From contig CAYFQW010000008.1 in the NCBI GenBank assembly GCA_964345475.1, positions 1 to 63,742 on the forward strand: a stretch of 63,742 nucleotides of DNA. The letters run 5' to 3'. Shown one piece after another: positions 8,878 to 17,572 of the stretch (positions are counted from its first letter, which is position 1; every line of letters starts with the position of its first letter). The notes under the pieces are model-generated. The model ran no database searches. It saw only the letters and a list, made by a program, of their open reading frames with translations, and was not told where the DNA came from. Made by a program: the position numbers and the translations under genes. This stretch comes from WRIS01 sp964345475 (GTDB taxonomy: Bacteria > Actinomycetota > Coriobacteriia > Coriobacteriales > Eggerthellaceae).

Positions 8878-8948
8878 ACAAGCATTTGGTAAGAAATAGA
8901 TAAGAAAACGATTTCGAGAGTCGAAGAAAAAGAAAGAGTGGAGCACGT

Positions 8949-9257
8949 ATGAATATGAAACAAATGATGAAACAGGCCCAGAAAATGCAAGCGGAACTCG
9001 CCAAGGCTCAAGAAGAGTTACAGGGTATGACCTTCGAGGCAAGTGCGGGCGGAGGAATGGTTAAGGTTGTGGCAACAGGGGATTCCCTTATCGAAAGCGT
9101 TACTATCGATAAAGATGCGGTAGATCCTGACGATGTTGAAATGCTTGAAGATATGGTGTGTGCGGCGGTCAATGAGGCGCTACGCGGCATAGGGGAGTTA
9201 AGCTCAGACCGTCTCAGCTCTGTTACGGGTGGTATGAACATTCCGGGGCTTATGTAG
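8949..9257 (+). CDS. ybaB: YbaB/EbfC family nucleoid-associated protein
   Basis: A 102-residue protein starting MNMKQMMKQAQKMQ, the standard family N-terminus, with ggagcacgt before it. The amphipathic N-terminal helix, the central GGGMVKVVATGD block and the C-terminal INIPGL-like end (here MNIPGLM) are all present. Family members form dimers that bind DNA and coat the nucleoid. The position between dnaX and recR is conserved across bacteria, and the spacing (71 bases from dnaX, 22 to recR) fits a single operon. Confidence 0.95.
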   Translation: MNMKQMMKQAQKMQAELAKAQEELQGMTFEASAGGGMVKVVATGDSLIESVTIDKDAVDPDDVEMLEDMVCAAVNEALRGIGELSSDRLSSVTGGMNIPGLM

Positions 9258-9279
9258 CCCAGGAGCAGAGGAGTTTATC

Positions 9280-9876
9280 TTGCAATCAGCACCGGCAATC
9301 CAATTCTTACTTGACGAGTTAGAACGGCTCCCAGGGATTGGCCCAAAATCAGCGCAGCGTATAGCCTATTGGATCCTCAATACCGACAGGGCATCAGCGC
9401 TCCGTCTTTCTCAGGCTATTGCCGAGGTGAAGGACGCTGTCCATTTTTGCTCGCAGTGCTTCAACTACGCAGAAGGCGAGGTCTGTGAGATATGCGCCTC
9501 TTCAAAACGCGATGACCAAGTATTGTGCGTGGTGAGTGAGCCACGCGACATCCCTCCCGTCGAGCGGACGGGGGTGTTCTCAGGACGGTATCATGTATTA
9601 GGGGGCGCTCTTTCCCCGATAGACGGCATAGGACCAGAAGATCTGCGTATTGCAGAATTGCTTGCCCGACTTGCTTCTCACGAGGTGCAAGAAGTCCTTC
9701 TGGCGACAAATCCTAATATAGAAGGGGAAACAACGGCAAGCTACTTGGCTCGGCTTATCAAACCGCTTGATGTTAAAGTGACACGTTTAGCGAGCGGTCT
9801 GCCCGTTGGGGGAGATCTCGAATTTGCTGATGAGCTCAGTCTCGGAAGGGCAATAGAGGGAAGGCACACGTTATAA
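9280..9876 (+). CDS. recR: Recombination mediator protein RecR
   Basis: A 198-residue protein with a TTG start 7 bases after agaggag. It has the helix-hairpin-helix LPGIGPKSAQRIAYW, the four-cysteine zinc module (CSQC, then CEIC), a Toprim domain beginning VLCVVSEPRDI, and the C-terminal LASGLPVGGDLEFADE. RecR works with RecO and RecF to load RecA onto gapped DNA. It is the last gene of the dnaX operon. A weak hairpin follows at 9923-9951. Confidence 0.96.
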   Translation: MQSAPAIQFLLDELERLPGIGPKSAQRIAYWILNTDRASALRLSQAIAEVKDAVHFCSQCFNYAEGEVCEICASSKRDDQVLCVVSEPRDIPPVERTGVFSGRYHVLGGALSPIDGIGPEDLRIAELLARLASHEVQEVLLATNPNIEGETTASYLARLIKPLDVKVTRLASGLPVGGDLEFADELSLGRAIEGRHTL

Positions 9877-10234
9877 GGCTGTTTTATAGAAAAGGCTTAA
9901 TCGTCTAAGTGACCTGAAGAAAGGTTCTGCCCCCTCCAAAAAAACAGAACCCTTCTCACGCCACTGAAGCGAAAAAGCTTCGTATGTGCTTGAGCATTAT
10001 AACCCCTTCCCTTTCAAATTTTAAGACTTTTTTATTTGACTTTCAAAAGCACCAGGTCAAAGATGTATAGCTTCATTAAGCAAGGTGAAAAAGAAAAGAA
10101 AAAAGCTCGCTGTACGAAAACGAAAGCTCAGGCTGCACAAATAAGAGATAGAGTAAAAAATAGGCTATACTATGCAATCTGCACTTTATTTTTCCGCGGT
10201 GGTTTTGGTGAAATGAAGAGATAAGGACGTATCC
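9877..10234. other. Intergenic region, recR to mob fusion
   Basis: This 358-base stretch holds a 7-bp hairpin (9923-9929 with 9945-9951, ggttctg) with a poor T tail, a possible recR terminator. TTGACT at 10036-10041 and an isolated tatact at 10166-10171 are promoter-like fragments but do not pair with correctly spaced partners. A 62-codon ORF at 10036-10224 is lysine-rich and lacks a ribosome site; I do not accept it as a gene. I see no Moco riboswitch. Confidence 0.5.
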
Positions 10235-11578
10235 ATGGAAGTATCAATACCAAGTCCTGCTATTTCAATTGTAGGACGGCATAACTCAGGGAAGACAACG
10301 TGTATCGTAAAGCTCATTTCGGAATTAGTAGGCCGCGGCTTTAATGTGGGTTCAATTAAGCACCATAGCCATGTTGGTTTCGATATTGATTATCCAGGGA
10401 AAGATTCCTACCGCCATCGCGAGGCAGGCGCAAGCGAAACCATTATTGCCGCGCCTGGCCAAATGGCCTGCATTAAATCGCTTGATGGCGAGGTCGAATG
10501 CGACGATCTCGTTCGACAAATGCCTAATCACGATCTTGTGATTGTGGAAGGCTATCGAAAAAGTATGCTTCCTACCATAGAAATTATGAGAGGCGGTAAT
10601 GAGTCCGATGCGCGTGTTGCAGCGGTGTTTGCTGAAGGAGCCCAAAAGGGTTGGCCTCTTGGCACCGACTTCACTCAAATGACGCGCGGGATTGTGCATG
10701 CCGAGGAAGAAGAGAAAAAGACTCCGGAAGCCCCAGGCGCCTCAAGCCAGGCAGTCATCCCCCACATTGTGCAGAAAAAATTCACCGTGCACGCTCCTGA
10801 TAATAATGACATCTCAAATAAGCTTCCTACGTCTGAAACGGTTGCAATAGTAACTGATATTCCTGAGGCTGCAGAGGCAGCCGAAACATACGGTATCGCT
10901 TGCTTTTCCCTTGAGGATACCAAGGGCCTCGCAGACTTTGTTGAAAAACGGTTTGTTCGTCCTAAGCTCAGCGTGGTCATTCAGGCAGGGGGGGAAAGCA
11001 GGCGCATGGGAAGGAGCAAGGCAACCGTTCCTTTTGCAGGGCAACCGCTCATTGCTCACCTAGTCGAACGGCTCGGACCTATTGCCGATGAACTTATTAT
11101 TACAACCAACGAAGCAGAGAGCCTGACTTTTTTGCACGAACAGTTCCCCTCTCTTTCTATCAGGCTTGAAAAAGATCTTACTGACCGTCGAGGTGCCTTA
11201 CCCGGTCTGTATACCGCCCTGAGCAAAGCTTCACACCCCTTTGTAGGAGTCGTTGCTTGTGATATGGTTTTTGCGTCTACTGCGCTTTTGATTGAAGAAG
11301 CAGATTTGATGCGGCGCTATCCTGTTGACGTTGTTGTTCCGCGAAACCGACATGGATACGAACCCTTCCACGCAGTGTATCGAAAAGAAACCTGTCTTCC
11401 GCCTGTTACAGAGGTTGTGCAGAAGGGTGAAAAGAGGGCCCAGGCCCTTTTTGACAGAGTTACGGTGCTCGAGCTCTCTCAAGATGAAATTTTAAAGATA
11501 GAGCCTGCTGGCGGTTGCTTTGTCAATGTGAATACACCCGAAGAGTTACGTGCCATAGAAGATTCTTATCTTGGCTAG
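10235..11578 (+). CDS. MobB-MobA fusion, molybdopterin-guanine dinucleotide synthesis
   Basis: A 447-residue protein with aagga seven bases before ATG. Residues 1-160 are MobB-like: a P-loop GRHNSGKTT at 12-20, SIKHHSH, and a VIVEGYRKS block. Residues 245-447 are MobA: QAGGESRRMGRSKA is the nucleotidyltransferase signature and VACDMVF the metal site. MobA attaches GMP to molybdopterin to make the bis-MGD cofactor of DMSO-reductase-family enzymes; MobB is an accessory GTP-binding protein. Between them lies a linker of about 85 residues rich in E, P and A. The fusion indicates a stoichiometric pair. The next gene is a polyferredoxin. Confidence 0.93.
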   Translation: MEVSIPSPAISIVGRHNSGKTTCIVKLISELVGRGFNVGSIKHHSHVGFDIDYPGKDSYRHREAGASETIIAAPGQMACIKSLDGEVECDDLVRQMPNHDLVIVEGYRKSMLPTIEIMRGGNESDARVAAVFAEGAQKGWPLGTDFTQMTRGIVHAEEEEKKTPEAPGASSQAVIPHIVQKKFTVHAPDNNDISNKLPTSETVAIVTDIPEAAEAAETYGIACFSLEDTKGLADFVEKRFVRPKLSVVIQAGGESRRMGRSKATVPFAGQPLIAHLVERLGPIADELIITTNEAESLTFLHEQFPSLSIRLEKDLTDRRGALPGLYTALSKASHPFVGVVACDMVFASTALLIEEADLMRRYPVDVVVPRNRHGYEPFHAVYRKETCLPPVTEVVQKGEKRAQALFDRVTVLELSQDEILKIEPAGGCFVNVNTPEELRAIEDSYLG

Positions 11579-11631
11579 CGTTCTTTTGTTTAATATGCTC
11601 ATATGAGATTTAAGGAAAGAGTAAGCAGGGC

Positions 11632-12786
11632 ATGCCAGACCTTATTGATATTGTAGAAATAATCGAAGCGCTAGAAACAAAGGCGGTTTTTGCTGCAGAG
11701 AGCCGCTGTGTGGTCGTAAGGAACCGCAATGTTACCTGTCGAAAGTGCGAAAAGGCTTGCCCCGCAGATGTTTTTAACATCGAAGGAAACAAGCTGCAGC
11801 TCGATGCTGCAGCTTGCGTTAGCTGTGGTTCTTGTACGGTTGTATGCCCGACAGAGGCTCTGATTCCCATACGGCCGCTTGATGAAGAATTAGCTGGTTC
11901 GATAGCAGATGCCTGTTTAGCGTATGGGGGCGCAGCCGTCTTTGCCTGCGCGCGTATCGCCTCTAAGAGGCTTGTTGACTCCGAGCTCTTTGCAGAGGTT
12001 CCCTGCCTTGCCCGCATTGATGAGAGCATGCTCATTGAATTGGCGGCAAAGGGTGTTGATACGCTTGTTCTTGTCGATGGAACCTGCTCGAGCTGCAAGT
12101 TCCGTTTTTGTAATGCAGCCATTGATGCTACCGTCCGGTCTGCCAATACCCTTATTGAGGCAATGGGTGGGAGACAACAGGTTCAAAGGCAGTCGCATTT
12201 CCCCGAAGATATGCTTACAGATAAGGCCTCAGCATCATATGGTGTTTCTCGCAGAGACTTCTTTTCTAAATCAGGAGAAACGGCGAAAGATGCTGCAGAA
12301 AAAACGGTTACTACGATAATCAAGGCTAATAAAAAGGAAAAAGAACCGACAATCCTCGAGCGTTTGCGTATCTCGAAGAGGGGATCCTTGCCGCTCTTGG
12401 AGGCTCGCCGCCGCATGAATATCCTTAACGCGCTCGATGAAATAGGCGATCCTCAGATTGAATATATGGAGAACAGGTTGTGGGGAAGTGTGCAAGTTGA
12501 TGCCGAAGCATGTAGATCCTGCGGCATGTGCGCAAACTTTTGTCCAACCGGGGCATTAAAAAAGCTTGATAATATGCTCGATGAAGAAGGGAATGAATGT
12601 TCCTATCTCGAGTTCTCCATGGCTGAGTGCGTACAATGCAGAACATGCCAGGATATTTGTCTGGGTGCATGCCTGACGGTAGACGCGGAGATATCGCTCT
12701 CCGAACTTTTTGACTTCGAGCCTCGTCTCATACAAATTCCTCCCCCTCGAGCAAAGAATTCTATCTTCGGGCACTCGAAGCGATAA
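11632..12786 (+). CDS. Polyferredoxin with four 4Fe-4S motifs
   Basis: A 384-residue protein. The N-terminal ferredoxin unit has cysteines at about 26, 36, 39, 43 and 62, 65, 68, 72 (CRKCEKACP, CVSCGSCTVVCP). The middle contains CSSCKFRFC, like sulfur-centred regions of heterodisulfide-type proteins. A twin-arginine-like SRRDFFSKSG follows at about residue 205, without a hydrophobic core. A second ferredoxin unit near the C-terminus reads CRSCGMCANFCP and CVQCRTCQDIC. It could shuttle electrons to a molybdoenzyme or assist its assembly, given the mob fusion 53 bases upstream, but the partner is not known. The internal motif suggests descent from a fusion of a ferredoxin with a Tat-signal ferredoxin subunit. 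Confidence 0.8.
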   Translation: MPDLIDIVEIIEALETKAVFAAESRCVVVRNRNVTCRKCEKACPADVFNIEGNKLQLDAAACVSCGSCTVVCPTEALIPIRPLDEELAGSIADACLAYGGAAVFACARIASKRLVDSELFAEVPCLARIDESMLIELAAKGVDTLVLVDGTCSSCKFRFCNAAIDATVRSANTLIEAMGGRQQVQRQSHFPEDMLTDKASASYGVSRRDFFSKSGETAKDAAEKTVTTIIKANKKEKEPTILERLRISKRGSLPLLEARRRMNILNALDEIGDPQIEYMENRLWGSVQVDAEACRSCGMCANFCPTGALKKLDNMLDEEGNECSYLEFSMAECVQCRTCQDICLGACLTVDAEISLSELFDFEPRLIQIPPPRAKNSIFGHSKR

Positions 12787-12849
12787 TACATATGCAATAT
12801 TAAGGTAGAGCCAGCATCCGACAAGGATGTCTGTTCATCGAGAGGAATC

Positions 12850-12878
12850 TTGACTTTAGCACGATAGGGTTATAAAGT
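12850..12878 (+). promoter_or_regulatory. Candidate promoter of the amino-acid ABC operon
   Basis: TTGACT at 12850-12855 and TAAAGT at 12873-12878 are separated by 17 bases. The same -10 sequence appears in the candidate nrdD promoter. This leaves an untranslated leader of about 115 bases, in which I recognise no riboswitch class. Confidence 0.5.
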
Positions 12879-13001
12879 GGCAAAGGTTAGATTGGGAAGA
12901 ATTCAAATCGACCTAGGATGAAGTATCCGAGGAACCGAACGCAAACCTCGACAATATGCTGTAAAGATGAGGCGAGGCTTTAAAAAACTGGAGGAGATTG
13001 C

Positions 13002-13832
13002 ATGAAAAAGAAATTACTTGGAATATTAGGGTCAGTGTTGGTGGCGTTTCTGGCATTCAGTTTGAGTGCTTGCGGAGGAAGTGAATCAAAGGACAGCGAC
13101 GGCAAAACCGACGCCGAACGTACTAAGTTCGTTGTCGGCTTCGACCAGGATTTCCCTCCCTATGGCTACCTTGGCGATGACGGGCAGTTTACCGGCTTCG
13201 ATCTCGATCTGGCGAAAGAAGTTTGCGAACGCAATGGCTGGGAAGTTGAGTATAAGCCTATCAACTGGGATGCGAAAGACCTTGAGCTCTCAAGCGGTTC
13301 AATTGATTGTATTTGGAATGGATTCACCATTGAGGGCCGTGAAAACGACTACACCTTCACCGATCCTTATATGGACAACAGCCAGGTAATTGTTGTCAGT
13401 GCGGATTCAGGAATCTCATCCTTGGCGGACTTAGAGGGCAAAGTAGTTATGGCTCAGGTCGACAGTGCTGCTTTCTACCTGCTTCAAGATGACGGCGATC
13501 AAGCCGAATTAGCTGCAACATTCAAGGAGATAACGACAGTCCCTGATTACAACAGCGCTTTCATGGAGCTCGAGAGTGGAGCCGTTGATGCTGTTGCTAT
13601 GGATCTCCCTGTCGCCCGTTTCCAGATCGTCGGGAAAGAAGCGAAATTCACCATCCTTGAAACGACGCCTCTCTCTTCCGAGCATTACGGGGTAGGTTTC
13701 CTCCTTGGCAATGAAGAATTACGTGACCAGGTTCAGAAGACCCTCAAAGAGATGACCGAAGACGGGGCAGTACAAAAAATCATCGAAAAGTACGAAGACC
13801 AGGGTATTTTAGCTGATATGTGGTGCCTGTAA
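13002..13832 (+). CDS. Polar amino-acid ABC transporter, substrate-binding lipoprotein
   Basis: A 276-residue protein with a strong site (ctggaggag). The signal ends in a lipobox (LSAC, Cys24). The mature part starts with the family-3 solute-binding signature: FVVGFDQDFPPYGYLGDDG, then FTGFDLDLAKEVC and NGFTIEGRENDYTFTDPY. These proteins capture amino acids such as cystine, glutamine or arginine outside the membrane; the exact ligand cannot be read from sequence. Permease and ATPase genes follow. The 160-base gap before the permease contains a strong stem-loop that may raise the level of this subunit over the other two. Confidence 0.94.
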   Translation: MKKKLLGILGSVLVAFLAFSLSACGGSESKDSDGKTDAERTKFVVGFDQDFPPYGYLGDDGQFTGFDLDLAKEVCERNGWEVEYKPINWDAKDLELSSGSIDCIWNGFTIEGRENDYTFTDPYMDNSQVIVVSADSGISSLADLEGKVVMAQVDSAAFYLLQDDGDQAELAATFKEITTVPDYNSAFMELESGAVDAVAMDLPVARFQIVGKEAKFTILETTPLSSEHYGVGFLLGNEELRDQVQKTLKEMTEDGAVQKIIEKYEDQGILADMWCL

Positions 13833-13878
13833 ACACAAGAGCGTCGCAGTTTTGTGCTTGCAAGATGTTGGTATTAGT

Positions 13879-13913
13879 AGCCCGGATGCGCAGAAGTTTT
13901 GCGCATCCGGGCT
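13879..13913 (+). promoter_or_regulatory. Strong intra-operon stem-loop after the binding-protein gene
   Basis: Arms 13879-13892 and 13900-13913 form a perfect 14-bp, GC-rich stem (agcccggatgcgca) with a 7-base loop. No T run follows, and the permease begins 80 bases later. Such stems protect the 3' end of the binding-protein message and partly block read-through, giving excess binding protein. Confidence 0.7.
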
Positions 13914-13992
13914 ATCCTACGAGCTCGAAGACTTGTTGTTGTGCAGGATTTGAGCATGGAAAAAGCTGCAGTTTCGCACAGAAAGGTCTCGA

Positions 13993-14646
13993 ATGGAACC
14001 AGCAGTTATGCTGACGCTCTTAGGTGAAGGCTTCCTCGTAAGTCTTCAAATATTCTTTTTCACCTTATTAGGATCTCTTCCTTTGGGTCTTTTAGTTGCG
14101 TTTGGCCGCATGAGTCGAATAAAGCCTCTTTCGCTCTTCATTCAGTTCTATATTTCGATCATGCGAGGGACTCCCCTCATGCTCCAGCTTATGGTCATCT
14201 ACTTCGTTCCTTACTTTGGCTTCGGCATCTCAATGGGTGACAGCTATCGCCTGCCAGCAACACTTATTGCCTTCATACTGAACTATGCCGCCTATTTTGC
14301 AGAGATATACCGAAGCGGCATTCAGTCTATTCCGAAAGGCCAGTACGAGGCGGCAGATGTGCTCGGCTATTCGAAGACGCAAACCTTTGTCTTGATAGTC
14401 TTCCCTCAAGTGGTAAAAAGAATATTGCCCTCGATTACCAATGAGGTAATCACGCTTGTAAAGGACACATCGCTTTCATTTGTACTGAGTGTTCCAGAGA
14501 TGTTTACAACGGCGAAGGCCCTGGCTGCCGCGCAAAAATCTATGGTTCCCTTTGCAGTAGCCGGTCTGTTCTATTACATATTCAATTTCCTGGTGGCGGG
14601 CGCAATGAACTTTATAGAGAAGAAGATGGATTACTACCATGAATAG
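13993..14646 (+). CDS. Polar amino-acid ABC transporter permease
   Basis: A 217-residue membrane protein with about five hydrophobic segments. It carries the HisM/GlnP family features: MRGTPLMLQLMVIYF in the N-terminal half and the EAA loop near AAYFAEIYRSGIQSIPKGQYEAA, followed by LGYSKTQTFVLIVFPQ. It would form a homodimeric channel, since only one permease gene is present. The start follows gaaagg. The stop codon overlaps the ATPase start by 8 bases. Confidence 0.94.
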   Translation: MEPAVMLTLLGEGFLVSLQIFFFTLLGSLPLGLLVAFGRMSRIKPLSLFIQFYISIMRGTPLMLQLMVIYFVPYFGFGISMGDSYRLPATLIAFILNYAAYFAEIYRSGIQSIPKGQYEAADVLGYSKTQTFVLIVFPQVVKRILPSITNEVITLVKDTSLSFVLSVPEMFTTAKALAAAQKSMVPFAVAGLFYYIFNFLVAGAMNFIEKKMDYYHE

Positions 14647-15400
14647 CTTGGTCAGCCTCGAACATATTAAAAAAAGCTTTGGCGATACGAAAGTTCTCTG
14701 CGATATCAGCATGAGTGTAGAGAAGGGGGAGGTGCTCGGCATTATCGGCCCCTCCGGTTCAGGTAAATCAACCCTGTTGCGATGTGCGACCCTTCTTGAA
14801 ACATTCGAAAGTGGCCGCCTTGCTTACGGCGACCTCCTTGTTGCCGAAAATGATGAGAAGGGCAGGGCGATTTACGGGTCTGCACGCATACAAAAACAGG
14901 CAAAAATGAGATTCGGCCTCGTGTTTCAAAACTTTAATCTGTTTCCACATAATTCCGTCTTGCGCAACGTCATAGCTGCGCCTCTGAAAGTACAAAAACG
15001 CGATAAGGAAGAAGTGATAGCGAGCGGACGTGCCATACTTGAAAAAATTGGGCTTTCAGGTAAAGAAGACATGATGCCCTGCGAATTATCGGGCGGACAG
15101 CAGCAACGCGTAGCCATCGCCCGTGCAATGGCTATGAATCCCGACGTCTTGTTTTTTGATGAGCCGACGAGTGCATTAGACCCGGAGCTAACACGTGAGG
15201 TCCTCAAAGTAATTCGCGACCTGGCAAAAGAACATATGACCATGGTGATAGTCACCCACGAAATGTCTTTCGCCCGTGATGTTGCTGATAGGATTATTTT
15301 TATGGAGCATGGTGTAATTGTTGAAGAGGGAGTGGCTTCTGAGCTGATAAACAACCCCCAACAAGAACGCACCAAGTGTTTTTTATTGGACTACACCTAA
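14639..15400 (+). CDS. Polar amino-acid ABC transporter ATPase
   Basis: A 253-residue GlnQ/HisP-type ATPase. Walker A is GPSGSGKSTLLRC, the Q-loop is VFQNFNLFPH, the signature is LSGGQQQRVAIARAMA and Walker B is VLFFDEPTSALDP, with the switch histidine in VTHEMSFARDVAD. It overlaps the permease by 8 bases and is translationally coupled to it. It ends the operon and faces the acyl carrier protein gene convergently; no clear terminator lies in the 120 bases between them. Confidence 0.95.
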   Translation: MNSLVSLEHIKKSFGDTKVLCDISMSVEKGEVLGIIGPSGSGKSTLLRCATLLETFESGRLAYGDLLVAENDEKGRAIYGSARIQKQAKMRFGLVFQNFNLFPHNSVLRNVIAAPLKVQKRDKEEVIASGRAILEKIGLSGKEDMMPCELSGGQQQRVAIARAMAMNPDVLFFDEPTSALDPELTREVLKVIRDLAKEHMTMVIVTHEMSFARDVADRIIFMEHGVIVEEGVASELINNPQQERTKCFLLDYT

Positions 15401-15520
15401 GATTACATATACAAGAGCCAACAAGGGCAAGCAGAGACAGACTCAGATTTCCTAAAAAAGCTGTATGAAACAGCACCCTCAACGTTTAAGAGAACTGTCC
15501 CAAAAACGTATGCCTACAGT

Positions 15521-15739
15521 TTACAGACCTTCAATATACGCTACGAGATCGCCTACAGTTTCCAAGTTTTCGGGTTCACCAAACTCTATATCGCAGGTCT
15601 CCTCAAGCTCGCAGATGAGTTCAACCATGTCGAGCGAGTCAACGCCAAGAGAATCAAATCCCGAATCGTCGTGTACTTCTTCGGGTGCAATGTCGAAATT
15701 TTCAGACAAAATATTTTTTATAACAGCCAAAACATCCAT
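15521..15739 (-). CDS. acpP: Acyl carrier protein
   Basis: A 72-residue protein. The start at MDVLAVIK is supported by caggag seven bases upstream; the open frame extends further but without a site. The phosphopantetheine serine lies in GVDSLDMVEL, and the acidic helices typical of ACP are present. It stands alone, with no fatty-acid or polyketide gene beside it, so it may be the housekeeping ACP or one for a separate pathway. Confidence 0.92.
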   Translation of the reverse strand: MDVLAVIKNILSENFDIAPEEVHDDSGFDSLGVDSLDMVELICELEETCDIEFGEPENLETVGDLVAYIEGL

Positions 15740-15827
15740 TGAAAACTCCTGCCTCTGTCTTGTACGTTTCATCATATTGTACAGGAACAAAGGACTCATA
15801 TGAAGAGAGAAATCACCAAAGCACGTT

Positions 15828-16508
15828 TTAGCAAAGGCCTACATTCGAAGGAGGGCGGCGCATACAGCGTTCGAAGGTTTCAAATCTCTCATCACGGAAT
15901 TCCTGCACGATTTCAAAACCATAATGGGAATATATCGCCTCTGTTTTCATGCTATAGCACTCAAGGTACGAGTTGAGGGCATGTGCGTCAGCATAGTTCA
16001 GAATAGGATCCATCAAGCGGCGAAATGCTCCGCTGCCCCTGCTGTCTGGATGCACCCCTATAGCAAAGAAGTGAATATAGTCATCTGTGCCGGTGTCTTC
16101 CGTCATCCACCTAAAGTTAGAAATCGAGGCTATTGCTTCAGCCTGTTTCGAGAGAACACGGCGTTCCTCAGCACTGAGAACCTCGCTCATCATAAGTTCG
16201 CTCGACTCGTCCTCAAGGTCGTTCCATAAGCGGCCCTGCAGATCACGTAAGCGGTACACGCCGGCGGCAGCACGTCCATCAGGAAGGGTGTAGGCGCAGC
16301 TGTACGGTGTTCCTATGATGAAATTATAGCGAATGATAGCTTGCGAGATTTCAAGTTTTCTCTCAGGGCTGACCCCTATCCCATCAAGAGCAGACAACCA
16401 GGCCTGGGTCCATCCTTCTTCAAGAAAACTTAGGCCAATCATGTTAGCAGTCTTGTTGATGAGCTCAGTTTGCTCTGGCGAGATTCGTATAAGCTCTGGT
16501 ATATCCAT
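15828..16508 (-). CDS. GNAT-family N-acetyltransferase
   Basis: A 226-residue protein. The start at MDIPELIR is preferred because of agggaga seven bases upstream. The C-terminal half has GNAT motif A: IHFFAIGVHPDSRGSGAF with the acetyl-CoA P-loop RGSGAF. The end reads LECYSMKTEAIYSHYGFEIV, the usual motif B (YxxxGF). The N-terminal 100 residues are specific to this protein. The acceptor substrate is unknown. Confidence 0.82.
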   Translation of the reverse strand: MDIPELIRISPEQTELINKTANMIGLSFLEEGWTQAWLSALDGIGVSPERKLEISQAIIRYNFIIGTPYSCAYTLPDGRAAAGVYRLRDLQGRLWNDLEDESSELMMSEVLSAEERRVLSKQAEAIASISNFRWMTEDTGTDDYIHFFAIGVHPDSRGSGAFRRLMDPILNYADAHALNSYLECYSMKTEAIYSHYGFEIVQEFRDERFETFERCMRRPPSNVGLC

Positions 16509-16717
16509 TACATTTCTCCCTGGACGAATGGTATGCAAAACTTATATTGTACGCTCAGTTCAGGAAGGTTTTGATGCCTTCGTAAGCTTTCCATCTCAGT
16601 ACATGGACTTCTCTCAAAATAGGTGAGATAGTGCTACAATACCCTGAATGCAAAAGGGAATAATGAAGACCGCCCTGAATATAAAAGGGAAGAGATAAGG
16701 ACAGGAGAGAGACTGCG

Positions 16718-17407
16718 ATGATAGAGAGCAAAGCCTTCCGTGCATGTTCTTACGGAGTGTACCTTGTGTCGGCGGTGTCCGACAAAGATGGAAAAGAGGC
16801 CGGTTGCGTGATAAATACCTTTACGCAAGCCACCTCTAAGCCTCCTCAGATAAGCGTCGCGATAAACAACGACAATTTCACGGCTTCTGTCGTAAAAGAA
16901 TCAGGAAAGTTTGTCGTAACTACTTTGTCAGAAAGCGCCCCCATGGAGCTTATCGGCTTGTTCGGGTTTAAATCCAGTAAGGACGTCGACAAGTTCAGTA
17001 CCTTCCCCGTAAAACGAGATAGCGAGGGAATTCCCTACGTGACAGAATCAGCGGTGGCTGCCTTTTCGGTACGCGTAAGCAATGCCATAGATCTTGGAAG
17101 CCATACACTATTTATCGGCGAGGTATACGAGGCGTCGGTGCTTTCAGACGAGCAGCCTATGACCTACGCCTATTACCATCAGGTTAAGGGTGGGAAAACA
17201 CCACCTAAAGCATCGGCTTACATCGAGCCGGAGCAAGATAATAAAAAAAGTGAAGAGAGCAAGGGAGAAAAAATGAAATACGCATGGCTTTGCACCGTTT
17301 GTGGCTATATCGAGTATCTTGACGAGCTTCCTGAAGATTACACCTGTCCAGTTTGTGGTGTAGGCAAGGATATGTTTGAGAAAATCGAGGTTGAAGAAGA
17401 GGATTAG
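16718..17407 (+). CDS. Flavin reductase-rubredoxin fusion (high-molecular-weight rubredoxin type)
   Basis: A 229-residue protein after aaggacaggagag. Residues 1-165 are a flavin reductase-like FMN-binding domain (ACSYGVYLVSAV, then FTQATSKPPQISVAINNDNFT). After a charged linker, residues 186-229 form a rubredoxin with CTVCGY and CPVCGVGKDMF. The same architecture is Hrb of Moorella, which passes electrons from NADH to flavodiiron proteins that reduce oxygen or nitric oxide. No flavodiiron protein is encoded here; the exported rubrerythrin at 1074-1829 could be one partner in the same stress response. Confidence 0.9.
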   Translation: MIESKAFRACSYGVYLVSAVSDKDGKEAGCVINTFTQATSKPPQISVAINNDNFTASVVKESGKFVVTTLSESAPMELIGLFGFKSSKDVDKFSTFPVKRDSEGIPYVTESAVAAFSVRVSNAIDLGSHTLFIGEVYEASVLSDEQPMTYAYYHQVKGGKTPPKASAYIEPEQDNKKSEESKGEKMKYAWLCTVCGYIEYLDELPEDYTCPVCGVGKDMFEKIEVEEED

Positions 17408-17481
17408 TCGATAAGACTTTCATCTTGGAGGCAGCTAAGAATCATGCCGCGAGATGCTCTTTTAAACGCACGCTTTATATG

Positions 17482-17524
17482 AAGCCTCCCACGCCATCTC
17501 AGGGTGCAGGGAGGCTTCGTCTTT
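17482..17524. terminator. Terminator between rubredoxin fusion and nrdG
   Basis: A 9-bp stem (17482-17490 aagcctccc with 17509-17517) and an 18-base loop are followed by cgtctttt. The genes on either side converge, so it could act for both. Confidence 0.7.
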
Positions 17525-17572
17525 TCTCTCACGAGGTTTTGAGATATACCTCAGCGATCTATTTCGAAAAAC

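Noticed and set aside
10036..10224. 62-codon plus-strand ORF before the mob fusion
   Set aside because: It has lysine-rich, atypical composition, no ribosome site and no family features, and it overlaps likely promoter DNA.
12787..13001. Riboswitch ahead of the amino-acid ABC operon
   Set aside because: The leader has weak cctcg/cgagg pairing, but no conserved core of any amino-acid riboswitch or T-box.
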